A stretch of DNA of 64,000 nucleotides from Siphonodentalium dalli (GCA_032622095.1 CP136064.1:170696310-170760309); one strand, 5' to 3'. Counted from the stretch's first letter, positions 21,482 through 32,741 are shown. The notes: generated by a model not told the origin, from the sequence alone. Numbers and translations are program-made.

Positions 21482-21661
21482 CCCTTTCAGTGCCAAGTCC
21501 GATTTTGTATCAAATTTATTGATTATAATAATGTGATACATTGATGGAAAGAGCTCTTAGAGCTCTTTCCATCAATGTATCACATTATTATAATCAATAA
21601 ATTTGAAAAATGATCAAGGAAATATGGGTTGATACAAAAATCGGACCTGGCTCTGAAAGGG
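21482..21661. mobile_element. piggyBac-like MITE, CAGTGCCAAG family
   Basis: Fold-back with TTAA at 21478-21481 and 21662-21665. It is longer than the copy at 628 because both arms (GAGCTCTTTCCATC...) are retained around the centre. Confidence 0.75.
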
Positions 21662-22093
21662 TTAAATCTTGTCTACATTCAGCTCTGAGCAGACAGAGTG
21701 GTAGTTTTTGTGATGGTTCATTCATTGTGATAGGTTGATTAAAACCATCGTGTACTTTTAGCAAGCTTCATTGGTGTTTAGTTTGGACAATGGTTGTAAA
21801 ATAAGAGGCCACCTCAGTGCAATGATTGATGAAAAAACTAAGTGTGAGTGTTCTATTCTCTGTGAAGTCACAATTAATTGTTCACTCATTGTGTGAAATA
21901 AGCACACAGTTATCTAATAAGACACCTGCTGTTATATTCCGGTCAAAACTCTTAAAGAATATTTTATCAGATTGTGTTCATATCTTATGTGCAGATTTAT
22001 AATGACAAGCCCCTTACCTGCATAGTTTTTGGTATCGATTCATTAATTGGTTTAGAAAAGAGTTAACTCTTCACACATGTGCTATCCGGTGCA

Positions 22094-22470
22094 ATTAAAG
22101 TGATATGAAACACTCCGGTAGGGGTAATCGAATAGAAATGGAAGATAATCTTGCCTAAATTAGTTATTTTTACAGATATTAAATCGAAACTGACAACACG
22201 CAGCGTCATTATTATATATTAACTAAAATCAGTGACTCCTGATGGCGAAATCATTTCCATTACTATATCGTCGAAAGTTGCGTCCCGAATCGAGTAGTAA
22301 ATATTTACAATTGAGCGTAGTTCAGCTGGTGTTTTATTTGGAGTGGTACGGTCGATTGGCAAGAGATTTTCGGCAATGTAGTAGAATGTTACATTCCTCC
22401 AGTTGGCATAGTGCCTGAAAACTAACTTAACAATTTAACGCACCCCGACAAGTACATAATATGTCTTTAA
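22094..22470. repeat. Dispersed ~375-bp element, copy 2
   Basis: Matches 14191-14567 across its length. It lies within the stretch absent from duplication copy 2. Confidence 0.6.
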
Positions 22471-23540
22471 AGTCAAAAACTTTTCTTCTGATCTGCTTCA
22501 TATTCTTACCTATGTTTTTCTTAGCACAAAATCTTCATTTGAATGGATTTTGGTATTGTTTAATTAAACCTTTTACTCTTGTATCAGGTTTATTAATAAA
22601 CACTCTTTATACACATATTTAATATTTTTATACAATTTTAGATGTGGTGTCCTGTTTTGAAAATATGAAGATTTTGTTCCTTTTGTTGCATGTGATATAA
22701 TTATATCAATAAATTAATTATTCATATGAACATCCAATATCCAGTGTTGAGAATACATCTATTATAATTTCAAAGCTATAAAGTGCAAAACTCTTATTTG
22801 AATTTAATGGCATTGTCTTAGCTTTAATGTAATTCCACATGAAATCTGAGAGTAATGACATCCAGCTGCTATTCTGGCCACTGTCTTTAGTGGCTAAAGG
22901 AAATGACAATAGTGCTGGTATTTAATTGTTTATCATAGATGTCAAAATGTGATTAATGGATGACACTCTAGTTCCTCCAATACTGCTGAAATTTTATTAC
23001 AGTGTGTCAGATGACACACACGCCTCACCTGTATACATATCTGGTATATTCCTGTTGATCTGCTTAGAAAAAAGTAACCCTTCCCCAGGATTCTATAGAT
23101 GCATGCAATACATGGGCTATTCCTCATATTTCTTATCTAGGTGTAATTTTTGCACACTTTTAACCTGTATGGACTTTGGTATTGAACCAGGTTCATTAGT
23201 TAATGAACACTCAATACCTCAAGTGCATGTGCTTTAATATCAATAAATGAATAAGATTTCAACGTAGTGTTTAGACTAGACAATGTATGGGTCATGTTTT
23301 TAGCAGTATATTTTGGACTCTTGTAAACAGAGGGTATTCTATAGCATTGACTTCTTGCATGGGACCAGTCACGTGATTTCTATGAACTATTTTGTGTTGA
23401 TCAGTCAATTTAATATCAGCCGATTTAATAGTTTGGGAAATATTAATCCCTTCCAGCAACTGATACTTTCATTTTCATTGTGTGACTTTCAGTTTTCTGA
23501 CCATTCATTTTTAAACAGAGCTCTGCTGTATATTTTACAG

Positions 23541-23810
23541 GTGTCTGGCCCACCATGGATCTGTTCCATTTGCAACGCGGAATTATCTTGTAAAGGAAAT
23601 CTCAAGAGACACTTAGAGACGCACGATACAAACCCTATAAAATATCCCTGTCATCTGTGTGACAGGAAGTTCAGAACAAGAAACTACCTCTCAAGCCATA
23701 TCCTGTCTCACTCTAATGAGCGAACTAAACTGTGCAATATATGTAACGCATCTTTTCAATTTCCTGCCGAAGTATCGAAACATAAGCAAAGTGTTCATCA
23801 TCTGAAATAA
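23541..23810 (+). CDS. Alternative zinc-finger terminal exon 9 (three fingers, duplicated pair member)
   Basis: The acceptor TGTATATTTTACAG ends at 23540; phase 0; 89 residues to TAA. Fingers are C8/C11/H24/H28, C37/C40/H53/H57 and C65/C68/H81-X4-H86. The frame stays open for 228 bases upstream, but that stretch is intron: it contains the pyrimidine-rich acceptor and has no counterpart in the sister exons' proteins. The sister exon at 27926 is almost identical. This copy has one extra residue in the first linker (TNPIKYPC against TNPKYPC), S for A in finger 1, and QFPAE...KQS for KFPGE...KRR in finger 3. The stop codon overlaps AATAAA. Confidence 0.9.
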   Translation: MSGPPWICSICNAELSCKGNLKRHLETHDTNPIKYPCHLCDRKFRTRNYLSSHILSHSNERTKLCNICNASFQFPAEVSKHKQSVHHLK

Positions 23811-23811
23811 A
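23806..23811 (+). promoter_or_regulatory. AATAAA overlapping the stop codon of exon 9
   Basis: The codons AAA TAA followed by A form the hexamer. The same overlap occurs at the 27.9-kb and 33.8-kb exons. It may be chance, since a Lys codon before TAA easily creates it, but the position is suitable for a minimal 3' end. Confidence 0.35.
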
Positions 23812-24163
23812 AGCAATGAGAAAAAGTCTCAAAAGTCTTGTGTACTTATACAGTAAAAACCTCTTCAGAATGAAAGCCTTTGAGGCTGACACAAATCTAT
23901 CCCTGGCCGCGAGATCCTGTTGATTTGCTAAGATTTTGTTGGGTCCTGTTGAATTGCTATGATGTTGGCAGGGTATACTGTTGCTGTTAAGAAAGTGCAC
24001 CATTATTTTTTTCTGGAGTTACATTTGCGATGTTTGGTAATCTGAATGAATCGAAGAAAAGCCATTATCTTATGAAACATTCATGAATCGATATACTTTA
24101 AAAGATTTCAAAAATATTTATGCTGTTGTTTACAAAATCACATGAACAGCCATTTGTTATGAT

Positions 24164-24572
24164 CAAGCCTGAGTTTAGTGTGCCTGTAATTTACAGAATG
24201 AGGTCCCCAGACGCTATCCTGCATAGCAGGCTAGCATCACTAAATTCACCCTCTGGGAACCTCATTCGGCATGACCTCATCTGCTATGGGAGACATACTC
24301 AGATTCCCAAATGGTGAATATTGTGATGTACACCCATTGGGAACCTTGATTATGCAATGTGTTTTCTGCCAATTTGGCGATATATCTATATGAAGAAGTT
24401 TCTATAGAAATTTGATAATAAAGAAACTTTCCAGAGAAGATGAGGCCAAAGCAGAATGAGGTCCCCAGAGGGTGAATTTAGTGATGCTAGCCTGCTATGC
24501 GGTATAGTTTCACTCAATACACACTCTGGAGACCTCATTCTGCTAATGACAGGCACACTAAATTCAGGCTTG
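24164..24572. mobile_element. hAT-like MITE, CAAGCCTGA family, 8-bp duplication
   Basis: Inverted ends CAAGCCTGAGTTTAGTGTGC and GCACACTAAATTCAGGCTTG. They are flanked by GTTATGAT at 24156-24163 and 24573-24580. The duplicate locus has a single GTTATGGT at the matching place (near 28535), the empty site. The 8-bp duplication suggests the hAT superfamily. Confidence 0.85.
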
Positions 24573-24949
24573 GTTATGATCGGTTTGCAGCAACCAACAC
24601 ACCCATTATTAAATTATTTTATAAAATATCTATATTTGAATGTATTATACAGATAATAGCTTTTCCTCCATTTTATGAGATTTTCAAACCACCATGAAAA
24701 TGATAATTTCAAGAAAAATAATCGTAAATTTTCTGAACAGCATCAGTTTCACCTACCAGCGTCATAGCAAATCAGCAGGACCCACCAGAATGGTCTTTGT
24801 TTTATTTTATTGTGTTATTTATAATAACAAAGGTAACAGCACATCTGACTAAAGCATATTACCTATCACTGACTCAATAAGTAATCTGTATATCAAATTA
24901 TATTGTAATTATATTGTAAAACACATTGTTATATTACTGTGACCGTACA

Positions 24950-25149
24950 CAGTATTGCCCTAAATAATCGCCTCCTTAACCACAGCAGAATTATGGGTAA
25001 TTTTTCAGGATTTAGTCGGAACTATTCATCGGAGAGCTCTCACTGAGAGCTTTCCGATGAATGGCAACAAGTCATATTTCCGACTAAATCCTGAAAAATT
25101 ACCCATAATTCTGCTGTGGTTAAGGAGTCGATTATTTAGGGCATTACTG
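24950..25149. mobile_element. mariner-like fold-back MITE
   Basis: CAGTATTGCCC...GGGCATTACTG with long complementary arms; the partner of the copy at 20555. Confidence 0.8.
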
Positions 25150-26199
25150 TATTTCACCATGAGTGTCAGAACTGTATTTCACCAACACAAATCTTTCTGT
25201 TTTGACAAATTCTTATTACATCAGTATTGAACATGTCACATTTATTTGATTTTGATCGCTATGATTGACAAATATCTGGACTATATTTTATCGCTATTAA
25301 AGTATGGCCCATATCAAAATATGATTGATCACTAATGCTTGACACATATTTTTATTATTTTGATCTGACACTAATGTTTGACACATATCTGAACTATGTT
25401 TCATCACTATAATTGACACATAAAAATTATATGAACTATGTTTCAGTTTGATAACTACATGTATATTTGACACATATGAATATATCTGAACTAGGTTTGA
25501 TCACTAAATTTTTATTAATTTGTGTCTGATAACCTTTGATGACCGTATGCATATTTCCCATTAGCAATCTGTAAATTTATTTGTATATACCTAAACTATT
25601 TTCTGACCAATAAATATCATCTTGCATTATAGACTCTCATAATTATATATCCCAAGGTTATTCGAAGTGACTGGAAGGAAACTTTATACAGTAAAACCTC
25701 TCCCAAACCGGCCCCTCTATAAACTGAATCACTCTCCATTCCAAACAATTTGTCTGGTCCCGAATTCACCCAAGTGTGCATTCTCACTAAAAATTACCTC
25801 TGTAAACCAGAAACTCTATTCCGAACACCGGATGGCTTTTCTAGTCCATAAGTGAACAAACACATTAAGTTTTACCTCCGAAATCTAGGCTAAAGGAAAA
25901 GATAACAGTGCTTTAATTGTTTATCATATATGTCAATATGTGATTAATGGATGACACTCTAGTTCCTCCAATACTGTTGAAATTTCATTGCATGGTTTCG
26001 GATGACACACACCTCACCTGTATACATATCTGGCATATTCATATTGATCTGCTTAGACAAAAAGTAACCCTCTTCCAGGATTCTGTAGATGCATGCTACA
26101 TGTACACATGGGCTCTTCCTCATATTTCTTATCTAGGTGTAATTTTTGCACACTTTTAACCTGTACGGACTTTGGTATTGAACCAGGTTCATTAGTTAA

Positions 26200-26581
26200 C
26201 CCTTTACCCAACAGAAGGGCCCTGTGCCAATGCATTCTCTTATATATGCGAGTCGACCATAGGTCGCCTCGCATATATAAGAGAATGCATTGGCTTAACA
26301 CATTAAAAATTAAAAAATTGTTAAAGAATGTAAGACAAAATGGTAAAAAGTGTTAAAAAAAGATTTTTTTTAGGCCAATGCATTCTCTTATATATGCGAG
26401 GCGACCTATGGTCGACTCGCATATATAAGAGAATGCATTGGCACAGGGCATAACTGTAACTATCACAATGTGGTCAAGGAGCCGGTTCCAATGATATCCA
26501 TATTTGTATGGTTCTATTGAGACAGACCGAAGATATTTTAGGCTGTTGAAGCTTTATTTGGCCGGTTTGTTGGGTAAAGGG
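26200..26581. mobile_element. piggyBac-like MITE, CCCTTTACCCAACA family, with empty site
   Basis: Flanked by TTAA (26196-26199, 26582-26585). The duplicated locus reads CATTAGTTAATGAACACTC with one TTAA and no insert, giving a direct empty-site comparison. Confidence 0.9.
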
Positions 26582-26585
26582 TTAA

Positions 26586-27925
26586 TGAACACTCAATAAG
26601 ACACCTATTGAATATTCTTATAAATTATAGGCGATGACTCTTTTGAAAATCCCTCAAGTGCATGTGCTTTAATATCAATAAATGAATAAAATTTCAACGT
26701 AGTGTTTAGACTAGACAACGTATGGATCATATTTTTAGCAGTACATTTTGGACTTTTGTAAACATATGGTATTCTATGGCATTGACTGGACTTGCATGGG
26801 GTCAGTCACGTGATTTCTATGAACTATTTTGTGTTGATCAGTCGATTTAATATCAGTCAATATAATAGTTTGGGAAATATAAATCCCTTCCTCCATGGGT
26901 TTTGAGACAGTGCAAATTTATTTGGTGATTGACTCAAAGTCAGCCGTTTCTGAAAAATGGTGAATATCTCATGCAAATTGACCGCTTCATAGAAAACATC
27001 GTCTGGACTTGGGATGGAGTAAGAGAGATAGAGGGTGAGAGAGAGAACAAATATGGGAAAAGAGAGGGAAGCGACAGAGTTGTGAGACTGCTTTGTGTAC
27101 CTGCATCAGTGCCATGTTGTCATGGGAGGGAGATATAATCATTCCAAAAATGAGTCTTATCGACTTGACGGTGATATTTGAATGTTGGATCGGAGGTGGA
27201 AAAGTACACACTACACGTTATTTTTTATTTATCATGGGAATCATTTTGTTCTTATGTTTTATGTTTACATTTTGAAAATTTGTTTAGTTTTTATGGAGGC
27301 TGAGTTCGTGTTATCCCTGCATCAGAGTGTTCGAATTCGAAGAGATGCAAAGAGTATTTTCTTTGTTCTTGGTAGAATGTACTCTCACAGATATATTGAT
27401 ACAATGTTTCAAGTTCCCTACAGATATAGAACAGGGAAGTTTTGACATGATTGCATGTCAGATCATGATTTAGGTTGCTACAGTTCAGTCTTAATCATGG
27501 TGGATATGTGATTTGCGACTTTTACTATGATAACAAATATTTTACATTAGAATCCATCGGCACAACTTGCAGCCAAATTTATTGGAGAAATGTTTTGAAC
27601 AATTACAGGTATGTTTATGACTACTTCTAGGTGTGAGCCATTGAATATAGAACAATTTTCGATGCAAAAAACCACCTTGGATTTTTACTCTTTGCAGCCA
27701 ACAATTTTTATCCAATTGATCCCAAACTTGATATGGCTCTTCGGGTTGATCTCTGGTATTGTGTAAACATTTAAACTTTCCACATTCCTTCTCGCTCCAA
27801 TTACTAATGACTGACATTATCCGCCTCTCCAAGTTGAGCTGCAGTGTCATTGACACTTTCATTGTTCTGACTTTCAGTTTTCTGACCATTCATTTTTAAA
27901 CAGAGCTCTGCTGTATATTTTACAG
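26586..27925. other. Intron before exon 10
   Basis: The first ~300 bp and last ~70 bp match the intron before exon 9. The middle (about 26890-27850) is not shared with copy 1 and holds no recognised gene. Parts near 27650-27860 resemble the intron before the pseudo-exon at 19416. Confidence 0.5.
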
Positions 27926-28192
27926 GTGTCTGGCCCACCATGGATCTGTTCCATTTGCAACGCGGAATTAGCTTGTAAAGGAAATCTCAAGAGACACTTA
28001 GAGACGCACGATACAAACCCCAAATATCCATGTCATCTGTGTGACAGGAAGTTCAGAACAAGAAATTACCTCTCGAGCCATATCCTGTCTCACTCTAATG
28101 AGCGAACTAAACTGTGCAATATATGTAACGCATCTTTTAAATTTCCTGGCGAAGTATCGAAACACAAGCGAAGAGTTCATCATCTGAAATAA
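27926..28192 (+). CDS. Alternative zinc-finger terminal exon 10 (three fingers, duplicated pair member)
   Basis: The acceptor TGTATATTTTACAG ends at 27925; phase 0; 88 residues to TAA. Fingers are C8/C11/H24/H28, C36/C39/H52/H56 and C64/C67/H80-X4-H85. It is the product of a segmental duplication with the exon at 23541: flanking introns match on both sides. The apparent GTG start is simply the first codon after the splice site. The first-finger helix reads CKGNLKR, the same as in exons 9 and 11, so any change of DNA target within the trio must come from fingers 2 and 3. The stop overlaps AATAAA. Confidence 0.9.
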   Translation: MSGPPWICSICNAELACKGNLKRHLETHDTNPKYPCHLCDRKFRTRNYLSSHILSHSNERTKLCNICNASFKFPGEVSKHKRRVHHLK

Positions 28193-28193
28193 A
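28188..28193 (+). promoter_or_regulatory. AATAAA overlapping the stop codon of exon 10
   Basis: Same arrangement as in its duplicate at 23806, so it was inherited through the duplication. Use as a poly(A) signal is unproven. Confidence 0.35.
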
Positions 28194-28942
28194 AACAATG
28201 AGAAAAAGTCTCAAAAGTCTTGTGTGTACTTATACAGTAAAAACCTCTACAGACTGAAAGCCTTTGAGGCTGACCAATTTCTACCGCTGGCCAAGAGATC
28301 CTTTTGATCTGCTAAGATTTTGTTGGGTCCTGTTGTATTGCTATGATGTTGGCAGGGCAAACTGTTGCTGTTAAGAAAACGCTCCCATTATTTTTTCTAA
28401 ACTTATATTCACGATGTTTGGCTAATCTGAACGAATCGAAGAAAAGACATTATCTTAATGAAAGATTCAAGAATCGATATACTTTAAAATATCTCAACAA
28501 TATCTATGCTGGTGCTTGAACAGCCATTATAGGTTATGGTCAGTTATTATTTTATAACATATCTATTGGTGAATGTATTATACACATAATAGCTTTTCCC
28601 TCATTTTATCAGATTTTCCAACCACCATGAAAATGATAATTTCAGGAAAAATAATGGTAAACTTTCTGAACAGCATCAGTTTGGCCCACCAGCAGGACCC
28701 ACCAACACGGTCTTTGTTTTATTTTATTTGTGTTATTTATAATAACAAAGGTAAACAGCACATCTGATTATTAAAAGCATATTACCTATCATTGACTCAA
28801 TATTAATCTGTATATAAAAGTAGCATTCTGGGCTTAAATTTTCATTCATACACATATCTGCATGCACAACAGCAATTTTGCTCCAATAGCTGAGAATTAA
28901 ATTCTGTCCCAACGAGCCAGAAAATCCCATGTTTATCTAATA

Positions 28943-29181
28943 ACCCGTTCATGAATGGAGCTTCCTGAAATTTTGCGAAAACCCTGTCTCAATGCATTCT
29001 CTTATATTTACGAGTCTCCCATAAGGAGCCTCGCATATATAAGAGAATACATTGGCCTAACAATATTTATCTTGATCTTGTAAGTCCCTGCGAAGCTCCC
29101 TGTGGGAAACTTGCATATATAAGAGAATGCACTGGCACAGGGTCTTGAATGCTCACCAGTGCAGCTCCCGTCATGAAAGGG
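28943..29181. mobile_element. piggyBac-like MITE, CATGACGGGAGC family
   Basis: CCCGTTCATGAATGGAGC ... GCTCCCGTCATGAAAGGG. The flanking TTAA sites are mutated (ATAA, GATAA). Confidence 0.65.
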
Positions 29182-29235
29182 ATAATAATTAACTTATGAA
29201 TAGCTATATCCATGTTTCTCATAATTGTCAATTTA

Positions 29236-29448
29236 CAGTAATGCTCTAAATAATCGACTCCTTAACAACAGCAGAATTATGGGTAACTTTTTAGGATTTA
29301 GACGGAAATATGGTTTTTTGCCATTCATCGGAAAGCTCTCACTGAGAGCTTTCCGATGAATGGCAAAAAGCCATATTTCCGGCTAAATCCTGAAAAGTTA
29401 CCCATAATTCTGCTGTTGTTAAGGAGTCGATTATTTAGAGCATTGCTG
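29236..29448. mobile_element. mariner-like fold-back MITE
   Basis: CAGTAATGCTC...GAGCATTGCTG, TA on both sides, nearly perfect arms around GAAAGCTCTCACTGAGAGC. Confidence 0.85.
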
Positions 29449-29449
29449 T

Positions 29450-30118
29450 ATGTTGCTTGTTTAGATATTGCAATCTGAATAACATCATATTCATATCAAT
29501 GCTGTAAATACTTTGCTGTTGTTTCAGTTCATATTATCTTGAAAATAAAGTAGATTCTTGTAATGTAACTTTCTGCTTCTTTCAAATTACTTTGGGCTGA
29601 TTTTGCGAATGCTATGTTTGGTGACTTCTGCTGATTTAGGTATGACGATGGTGGCCGGGGAAATTAAGTATTGTGAGATTTCTGTTATTTCACTCAAATT
29701 GTCATTTAATATAGAGGTTATTATTATTCGAAGAAAAGCCATTATCTGAATAAAACATTCAATAACATATATTTAAAAATAGTTTACTATTAATGGATGT
29801 GTTGGTTCAATGTTGCAAACAGGCCACAATTTTGTGACAACCAGCACAGCCATTATTGAAATATTTTTAAAAGTGTGTTTATATTGGGAAAGGATACATA
29901 GCGAGCTAGTTGAGCAAGCAAAATTTGATACATAGCTCATTCGCTTTCTTTTTTGGTTCAGTGTCAGAGATGAGTTGTCCAGATAGCTCATTAGACTAAC
30001 AGCTTGCTGATACTCATTAAAAATATAGAACAATATGAATGTTGAAATTACCAGACGTGATCTATATTGCCGTCATTTTCAAGCAAATTATGATATAGGT
30101 TCCTGGCCTTGACCACCT
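29450..30118. other. Intron without recognised features
   Basis: No finger remnant. The end (AATTATGATATAGGTTCC) resembles a stretch near 43240 in opposite orientation. Confidence 0.4.
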
Positions 30119-30277
30119 ACAGTAATGCTCTAAATAATTTACCCGGAGATAGAAAGAGAAAATAACATGAATGTTTGAAATAAAAAATGAATTGAATTTT
30201 TGAAATTTGTTGTTTTTGGGTGAAATTTCGTTTTTTGGATGTAAAAAGGTTTGACGTTGGTTTTACAAAGAATATAT

Positions 30278-30437
30278 AGATTTTCTGAGTAACTTAACAC
30301 CCACAATGTTTTAACAGGGAGTGATGGATTTTCTGAGTAACTTAACACCCACAATGTTATAATGGGGCGTGTTGGATTTTCTGAGTAACTTAACACCCAC
30401 AATGTTATAACGGGGCGTCATGGATTTTCTGAGTAAC
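30278..30437. repeat. 48-bp tandem repeat, 3.3 copies
   Basis: Units start at 30278, 30326, 30374 and 30422 (GGATTTTCTGAGTAAC, then CACCCACAATGTT). A period divisible by three leaves an open but meaningless frame on the minus strand. Confidence 0.9.
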
Positions 30438-30467
30438 ATACCTACTCCGAAGATTTCCGAACAAACT

Positions 30468-30599
30468 CATGTATACTTATCGATGTACCTTTATCAGGTG
30501 GAACTTAGTTCTGAAGGTAGCATGTATACTTATCGATGTACCTGTATCAGGTGGAACTTAGGTATGAAGGTAGCATGTATACTTATCGATGTACCTGTA
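30468..30599. repeat. 53-bp tandem repeat, 2.5 copies
   Basis: Units start at 30468, 30521 and 30574 (CATGTATACTTATCGATGTA, then CAGGTGGAACTTAG). Confidence 0.9.
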
Positions 30600-30716
30600 G
30601 AGCTTTCTGATGAATGGCAACATGCCATATTTCCGACTAAATCCGGAAAAATTACCCATAATTCTGCTGTGGTTAAGGGGTCGATTATTTAGAGCATTAC
30701 TGTATGCCTGGTTAAA

Positions 30717-31157
30717 GGCCCATTTTATTTTCGTGTCACCGATTATTTTTTTAATAGTGCCTTGATCTACTGTTTTAATAACAATCTATGATATAAAATA
30801 TGATTAAAATACTATAATTTGTCATCATTCGGAACGTTGTGTCTCAGAAGTTGTAATAGAATAACAGAAAGTAGCTGAAATCATAGAAAATTTCCCCCGC
30901 TTTGCTCCAATAATGCAACAGAATTCATACTAAGATATAGAGTTATTCCCCTTCCATTGAAAATAATAGACTTTGCAGTACAGTCCAGATGAAACTTAAG
31001 CACAGAAAACATGTTGGTACCTCAACAAAAACAACATGCTCACAGTTTATTACATGGATAAATTGTTAATACAATGTTTTGGAGCTTCCTTTTTCAAATG
31101 GTATATAATATGGCATATATTTTATATAATGTGATATGGAGATTCGAAAATTAAGTG
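30717..31157. repeat. Dispersed ~430-bp element, copy 2
   Basis: Same internal blocks as the copy at 2040. It begins AAAGGCCCATTTTATTTTCG and ends AATTAAGTGGGTCTTTG. No coding capacity. Confidence 0.7.
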
Positions 31158-31397
31158 GGTCTTTGACAACTGACAAACATGTCCAAAATCAGGTTAACCT
31201 CCTCAAATCAACTTCACCATCAATGGACAGTTTAAATGATGACATTGATATGTATACTTTTTCTTAAAACTAATTTAAAACATCTAAAATGCTACAATGC
31301 ACACTGTTTTTTACCCCCCCCCCCCCCCCAAAAACTTTAGTTTCATGGGGGATATAGACCTGGGATCCATCTGTCCATAGCAACTTGGGAGATCTCT

Positions 31398-31557
31398 ATA
31401 TGCAATCAATGTTGTTTTTATGCATCTGTCGGCATTCAGAAGTGTCTAATGCCGAATTACATACAGTATTGCGAAATTATACTAAGTATGTAGTTTGGCA
31501 TCAGACACTTCTTTCTATATGCCGACATATGCACAAAAACGACGTTGATTGCACTAT
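31398..31557. repeat. Imperfect hairpin with ~70-bp arms
   Basis: ATGCAATCAATGTTG...TGTCGGCATTCAGAAG...GTCTAATGCC pairs with GGCATCAGAC...CTTCTTTC...GCCGACATATGC...CGTTGATTGCA. The mismatches are scattered. It could be an aged fold-back element or a hairpin RNA source. Confidence 0.6.
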
Positions 31558-31581
31558 AATTAGGACAATTCACATAAATTA

Positions 31582-31688
31582 CAGTAATGGCCTAATTAAA
31601 ATTGACTTCTTAATCACAGCAGAATTATGGGTAACTTTTCAGGATTTAGTCGGAAATATGGCTTGTTGCCATTCATCGGAAAGCTCTC
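31582..31688. mobile_element. Half mariner-like MITE (left arm)
   Basis: CAGTAATGGCC through GGAAAGCTCTC. It is cut at its centre by the pearl-like repeat that follows. Confidence 0.7.
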
Positions 31689-32040
31689 GACTATAGTCAT
31701 CACTCCTTGTCCATTGTCTGTCTAGCCATCCATCTGTCCGTCCGTCCGTCCGTCCGTCCATCAACAATTCTTTAAACACCTTCTTCTCTAGAACCATAAG
31801 ACTGCATGAATAGGTTCATATTTGGTGTGGATGTTCCCTAGGTAACTCAATTCAGATTTGTTAAAATGAGGTCACCAAGTCAAATAGTTGCGAAGCCAGT
31901 GCCGTAACTCTTTCCCTCCATAGTAATTCTTAAAACAGCTTCTTCTCAAATACCATCAGGCTGAATGGGTTCATATATGGTATGAAGGGTCCTTGGGTGA
32001 CTGGGGTTCAGATTTGTTCAAATGAGGTTCAGTCATCACA
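31689..32040. repeat. Pearl-like repeat fragment with CCGT microsatellite
   Basis: TATAGTCATCACTCC, a GTCC tract (31736-31760) and CAACAATTCTTTAAACACC are shared with 4896-4995; one to two core units follow. Confidence 0.55.
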
Positions 32041-32305
32041 GGCCAGATTATGACATCATTCGAAATAAGCCGTCTCAGAAAATTAATAAACCTCAGCTAA
32101 AAGTGACCTATGTGGGGGGATATTCTGGGCGGTGCATGCACATGTTTTGCTAACTTAATTAATTTTATTGTTGAAGCAAAAAGCATCATAGCTGGACCAA
32201 CTGACTAAGTTTGGTGTTTAGATACATGTATAAGGTAACCATTGTGTCATGTATAACTGTTTTGCATGGTATTTCTTAGCAATTGTTTGTTTAATTGAAG
32301 TTTAA

Positions 32306-32676
32306 CCCTTTCTGTACTTAATACTCATTGATGGGTAGTTACAGTAATGCCCTAAATAATCGACTCCTTAATCACAGCAGAATTATGGGTAACTTTTCAG
32401 GATTTAGTTGGAAATATGGCTTGTTGTCATTCATTGGAAAGCTCTCACTTTTTCTGACTAAATCCTGAAAAGTTACCCATAATTCTGCTGTGGTTAAGGA
32501 ATGGATTATTTAGGGCATTACTGTATACCTTAGGAAATGGTCAGAGAATAAGTTCCACAACTGACCCCAGGTCGTTGATTGTTACATATTTTCTGAACAT
32601 CCCTCCATATGAATAATAGGCAATTCCAATGTATACTTTTATAACTGAGTGGGAAATCCATTTAGTAAAGAAAGGG
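32306..32676. mobile_element. piggyBac-like MITE, CCCTTTCTATACTAAAT family, split by a MITE
   Basis: TTAA (32302-32305), CCCTTTCTGTACTTAATAC at left, ATCCATTTAGTAAAGAAAGGG at right. The mariner-like MITE at 32342 interrupts it. Confidence 0.7.
32342..32523. mobile_element. mariner-like MITE nested in another MITE
   Basis: CAGTAATGCCC...GGGCATTACTG, with TA at each side, inside the element at 32306-32676; one arm has lost about 25 bp. Confidence 0.8.
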
Positions 32677-32741
32677 ATAGCATTGTTTGACATCAATTGT
32701 AGCAATGGCATTGAAATTGAGCTCTGCTGTGTATTTTACAG

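Larger units (their letters stand above)
20440..24850. repeat. Segmental duplication, copy 1 (carries exon 9)
   Basis: The blocks 20440-21385 and 22890-24850 match 24905-25880 and 25885-28760 in the same order and orientation. The 1.5 kb between the blocks (21385-22890, with two inserted elements) has no counterpart in copy 2. Copy 1 carries a hAT-like insertion (24164) that copy 2 lacks. Confidence 0.85.
24905..28760. repeat. Segmental duplication, copy 2 (carries exon 10)
   Basis: Same order as copy 1. It starts at ACACATTGTTATATTACTGTG and includes the shared mariner-like MITE, the CTGGAAGGAAACTTTATACAG block, the GATGACACTCTAGTTCCTCC block and the exon. It carries a piggyBac-like insertion (26200) that copy 1 lacks. 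Confidence 0.85.
30120..30702. mobile_element. Composite mariner-like MITE enclosing two tandem arrays
   Basis: The left tip CAGTAATGCTCTAAATAAT and a right half from 30600 to CATTACTG bracket about 460 bp of foreign sequence, including 48-bp and 53-bp tandem repeats. Confidence 0.65.

Noticed and set aside
23313-23540. In-frame open stretch upstream of exon 9 giving a 165-residue frame
   Set aside because: It crosses a strong acceptor, has no finger or other domain, and the duplicate exon 10 is not preceded by a matching frame; it is intron.
27542-27889. 115-codon frame on the - strand
   Set aside because: Lies in the intron before exon 10, opposite to all supported exons; no domain seen.
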